A DNA stretch of 64,000 nucleotides from the NCBI RefSeq assembly GCF_031877795.1, contig NC_133970.1:44570033-44634032 (forward strand), read 5' to 3'. A program made the position numbers and the translations under genes. This stretch comes from Strix aluco. Lineage: Eukaryota > Chordata > Aves > Strigiformes > Strigidae. Every line of letters starts with the position of its first letter. Position 1 is the first letter of the stretch. The notes beneath the pieces are model-generated. The model searched no databases and was not told the DNA's origin. It worked only from the letters and a program-made list of their open reading frames with translations. Shown in pieces: positions 60,739-64,000 of the stretch.

Positions 60739-61004
60739 TGGTGTTCCAACTGACAAGCTGTGGCGAATATATACACAGAGAGGGCTGAATAAACCTAGCA
60801 AGAGAGTGCAGAGTTCTAAAACTAAGAATCCAGGGACAACTCAGCCTACGGCGCCCCTTCTTGAACCTCAACAGGACCCTGCATCTGCCCACGGAGGGCC
60901 CCTGTGGGTGGATCAACGGTTCCGGGGGTGGAAGAGGATTGGGCACCGTTTTCTGATTTGTACCCTTTGCAGGAGGCAAGGGAGGGGAATCAATATTATG
61001 GTCC

Positions 61005-61319
61005 CCGCAAACTGTGGATGCCCTGATTGACGCTGGAGCGGAGGCTTCCTTAATATATGGGAATCCCAGGAAATTTAAAGGACAACCTGTAATTATCACA
61101 GGTTTGGGAGGAAAAGAAATTGAAGCTGTACAAACACAAATAGAAATGAAAATGGGAAACCTCCCAAGACAACTGTATTCAGTCATGATTGTCCCCATTC
61201 CTGAATATATAATAGGTATAGACATTCTAAAAGGACTAACTTTAAATCTTTCTGATGGTCAGTATCAATTTGGAGTTAACCCTATATTAGTTGCAGACCT
61301 GTTACAGTCAGTAGAGTAA
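61005..61319 (+). pseudogene. pro: Protease of ERV-D
   Basis: The frame has ALIDAGAEASLIYG at the aspartic protease site, where LIDTGAEASLI is usual, so the Thr next to the catalytic Asp is Ala. IIGIDIL follows near the C-terminal end. A stop is just before RT. Confidence 0.8.
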
Positions 61320-61321
61320 AA

Positions 61322-61532
61322 ATGCCTCCCGTGCAGATTCCAGCTGCAACTAAGTTAGTCACGATGAACCAATATAGAATTCTGGGAGGACATGAAGAGA
61401 TATCTCAGACAATTAAAGATTTATTAGATGTAGGAGTTTTAAAGCCGACCACGACAGCATGGAACAATCCGATATGGCCTGTCAAGAAAAGTGACAGATC
61501 CTGGAGTATGATGGTGGATTTTAGAGACGGAA
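61322..61532 (+). pseudogene. pol: RT N-terminal fragment of ERV-D
   Basis: It encodes KPTTTAWNNPIWPVKKSDRS and MMVDFRD, the fingers of a retroviral RT. Homology ends at VDFRD, where a deletion joins it to integrase. Confidence 0.8.
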
Positions 61533-62125
61533 GGTGGCAGACTTACAACTATTTTCGCAGCAATGGGGTATTCGGCATAAGACAGGTATTCCTCATAACC
61601 CCACAGGACAGGCAATAGTCGAACGTGCACATGCTACACTAAAAGCCTTGATTTTAAAACAAAGAAGGGGGAATTCTCTGGACACACCACATAATCAGCT
61701 GGCAATGGCTTTATATACTCTGAATTTTTTAAACAGAAATCGTTTTGCCTTGATAGCAGCGGAACGTCCTTTTACCACCACAACAGACTATAATTAAACC
61801 ACGGGTCTTGTATAAGGATCCCGAAGGAGACCCGACCTGGAGAGGACCAGTAGATCTGCTGGTGTGGGGGCAGGGGTATGCTTGTGTTTTGTCGCCCACA
61901 GGTCCTCGGTGGATACCAGCAAGGAAAGTCAAGCCATATCGTGAGCTGGAAGGAGCAACCCTCCAACCTGATGCCACAGACCCCTCAGCTGACGATGTGG
62001 GAATCACCATTACAGACCCTCACTATTTTAGTTGTCTATCTACGGCCAATGTATCTAGACATAAGCTTACAGTAATTTTTCCTTTGAGATGTAGATCTGA
62101 ATTTGCAGTGCTAAGGCCTGAATAA
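61533..62125 (+). pseudogene. pol: Integrase C-terminal half of ERV-D
   Basis: Frames 61534-61797 and 61808-62125 give LFSQQWGIRHKTGIPHNP and QAIVERAHATLK (end of the core, with the catalytic Glu) and a C-terminal DNA-binding domain (WRGPVDLLVWGQGYACV, WIPARKVKP). The frame breaks between them near 61797. The catalytic RT, RNase H and first half of integrase are deleted at about 61532. Confidence 0.8.
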
Positions 62126-62185
62126 TAGGCCTGAAACAAGTTGACCTTTAGATGACCCTTATAACTAAACATTATCTATTATTAG

Positions 62186-62721
62186 TGTGGCAGGTGCATC
62201 CGCCTAATGAAAGCAGAGCTTCTTGGCTGCTGAAGTGTGGCAGCCTCTGGCTGTCTTTGTTTTCAAGGTCTCGCGGTAGTTGAGACCTTTGGCCAATGGG
62301 AGCCGCTACTGACTACAGGTCAGATTGGGCCTGGGTATAAATGGAGTCCCCTGGGGGAGCCATTTTGAGCTCGTCCCCTGGAGCAGCACGCTGCGGTCGA
62401 GGACTCTCCCCTTGGGCCAGGACGCTGCCCAAGGAAACTCCTCGAGGTGCCTTGGGTCGGGACGCTGCCCTGAGCAGGTCCTCGAGGTTGAGAGCCCTCA
62501 CTTGTCAGGTGAGTGATAAAGCTGGCTTGCCGTTAAACCCCATAGAGTTCTTTGTTATGCGTTTTGGATTGCTGTTAAACCCTAGAAAGTTGCTCTGTTC
62601 TCCTCTCACAGACATTCGAACCTGTAATTTATGGAGAGCTAGTTAACTGTGTTATTAATAATAAATTTTTATTTTTTTAATTTTTTGGTGGTTGGTTGTT
62701 TATTTGAGAGCCTCCGTAACA
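62186..62721 (+). mobile_element. Solo LTR of the ERV-C family nested in ERV-D
   Basis: It begins TGTGGCAGGTGCATCCGCC and ends CCTCCGTAACA, and is flanked by attag at 62181-62185 and 62722-62726. It contains a TATA-like GTATAAATGG and two repeat units in U5. It is younger than ERV-D. Confidence 0.93.
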
Positions 62722-62726
62722 ATTAG

Positions 62727-63762
62727 TATTTGTTAATTAGTAAAATCTGTATTACCATTGGCATTGATTATTAATATCTGATCATTAACGAAATATATAG
62801 GCTTGCTAGTCACTAGGGAAAGATGTAGCTTAGACAAAATGTAGTTATTAATAAGGATGAAATGCTGTGAGAATGTGTATCCAACCTCCTTTGTTTAGCA
62901 GTGTTAAAGATTAAGAACCCAAGTGTTTGACCTTGTTAGAAACTCCCTTGGTTTTCACCCCCGAGTACTGGCCAGGCTCTGGGTGGAATCCAACAGGAGG
63001 ATGAAACCAGATGTTTCCGCTCAAAGAAAAGTGCATTATTTTGGCCTGCTGATTTGGATATATAAGGCTGGACCTGCTTGCAGCGACTTTGGATGCCTCA
63101 CCTACGGATGGACGCATCGCGTAGGACTTCCCACTTGCCGGGAAAGGTACTCCAAATCCTCGCTGTAACCGGGGCTCCTCAGTGATTGTGGATCTGGATA
63201 TTAGTACCCCATTGTGTAGTAATGATTAGGTGCATTTGCCTTGTTTAATTATATACAGTAATAAGTAAGTGTACTATTCTGTATCTTTCTTACTGCTTAT
63301 TTTTGTAGTACTTAGTTGTATCCTTTAATTATTGGTAGTGAAATCAGCCTCCTCTTTTCACTCTGATGTCTGAGTTTAATTGGCATCCTCGATCAGCAGA
63401 ACAGAATTGCAGCTACCAGTCAATTTTACTCGCCCTTAGGAGGGTGACTCTCAATTGTGTCAAGTAAACAAGCAATCTGCAACATAATTCATTACAGCAT
63501 GAATTAAATGAGGTTCAGAAATTAACGAACGATAACATCAGGAGAGAGTTAGGCAAAAGTTTATCATGGCTCAACCCTAGGCATTGGGTTGCAGGTCTGA
63601 ACCTACAGATGTGGGTTTTAGCAGGCCTGGGACGTTTGATTTGTTTTGCAGGGTTTGCCATCCTGCGACGCGTATGACGCCTCCTGTCCACAGTGCGGAA
63701 GGCTGAACCGCGACTGATTGCAATGATCGCCATGGAAACGAAGCTGCAAAACAAAGAAGGGG
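62727..63762 (+). other. 3' interior of ERV-D, possibly with another LTR fragment
   Basis: No env ORF is seen. 62880-63420 has a TATA-like GGATATATAAGG (about 63055-63066) followed by a GC-rich start-like part and may be a foreign LTR fragment; ends were not found. Confidence 0.4.
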
Positions 63763-63776
63763 GAGATGTGGGAATT
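63763..63776 (+). other. Polypurine tract of ERV-D
   Basis: AAAGAAGGGGGAGA directly before the TGTGGG start of the 3' LTR. Confidence 0.9.
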
Positions 63777-64000
63777 AAGAATTGGTGGTTAGCAAAATGT
63801 AAACTGACCTTGAGGTTAGAAGAATGAGTGTGGATAAATGAGGCAACATTATGGAACACCGTGTTGTGTGAAAAACAGCAGTAAAAAACACCACCTGCAG
63901 AGTGTGGTGAGCGTGCGAGCAGTAAACAGGCAAAACCTGAGGGTCAGTAGGATGTAGAAGTAAAAACGAACCTATGTAAACATTTGGTAATAAAACAGGA
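63777..64000 (+). repeat. 3' LTR of ERV-D, cut by the window edge
   Basis: It matches 58517-58740 with few differences and carries AATAAA near 63989. Confidence 0.9.

Larger units (their letters stand above)
58517..64000 (+). mobile_element. Provirus ERV-D, betaretrovirus-like, reaching the right edge
   Basis: A 5' LTR (58517-58805), primer-site candidate, leader with splice donors, gag (59176-60738), protease, pol pieces, polypurine tract and the start of a 3' LTR (63777 onwards) run in order on the plus strand. Gag matrix style, the PSAP-type late motif and the major homology region point to a class II, beta-like ERV. About two thirds of pol is missing by internal deletion, and no env is recognised. 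A solo LTR of the ERV-C family (62186-62721) is inserted downstream of integrase. Confidence 0.88.

Overview
The window is vertebrate nuclear DNA, most likely from a bird. It holds a complete intron-rich HMGCR gene, two long CR1 retrotransposons with the avian octamer tails ATTCTATG and ATTCTGTG, and many endogenous retroviruses (ERVs) and solo LTRs of types common in birds. I cannot name the species. Nothing prokaryotic is present, and apart from HMGCR I find no host protein gene.

Layout. 1-7548: nested, decayed ERVs on the minus strand. The 5' end of one provirus (ERV-E, running off the left edge) sits in an LTR fragment next to a second provirus body (ERV-F: gag, protease, RT, RNase H, integrase, env). 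7549-16436: CR1 copy 1 on the minus strand. It was split by a plus-strand provirus with matching LTRs (ERV-C, 10702-14937) and again by a solo LTR (15819-16426). 16922-22306: ERV-A, an env-less ERV-L-like provirus on the minus strand. 23878-24582: a solo LTR with a 4-bp target duplication. 25300-26290: the CpG-rich HMGCR promoter region.

HMGCR is on the plus strand. Nineteen coding exons (29703-55751) join in frame through GT-AG junctions into 882 codons plus stop. All catalytic residues, the sterol-sensing domain and the AMPK-site serine are present. Intron 1 carries a solo LTR. Intron 6 (11.5 kb) carries ERV-B, a near copy of ERV-A lying antisense to the gene, then CR1 copy 2 in sense. Introns 12 and 14 hold further LTRs. 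The 3'UTR probably ends near 57540. From 58517 to the right edge is ERV-D, a betaretrovirus-like provirus with a nearly open gag, a pol deletion and a nested solo LTR.

The most unusual signals are relations between repeats. The two inverted CR1 copies are almost identical over about 1.4-1.7 kb of ORF2, including the same two UGA codons, but clearly diverged on both sides of that tract. ERV-A and ERV-B have different target duplications yet share differences between their 5' and 3' LTRs. Direct and inverted repeat pairs bracket the HMGCR promoter and first exons. I see no convincing new host system; the novelty lies in retroelement recombination around an essential gene.
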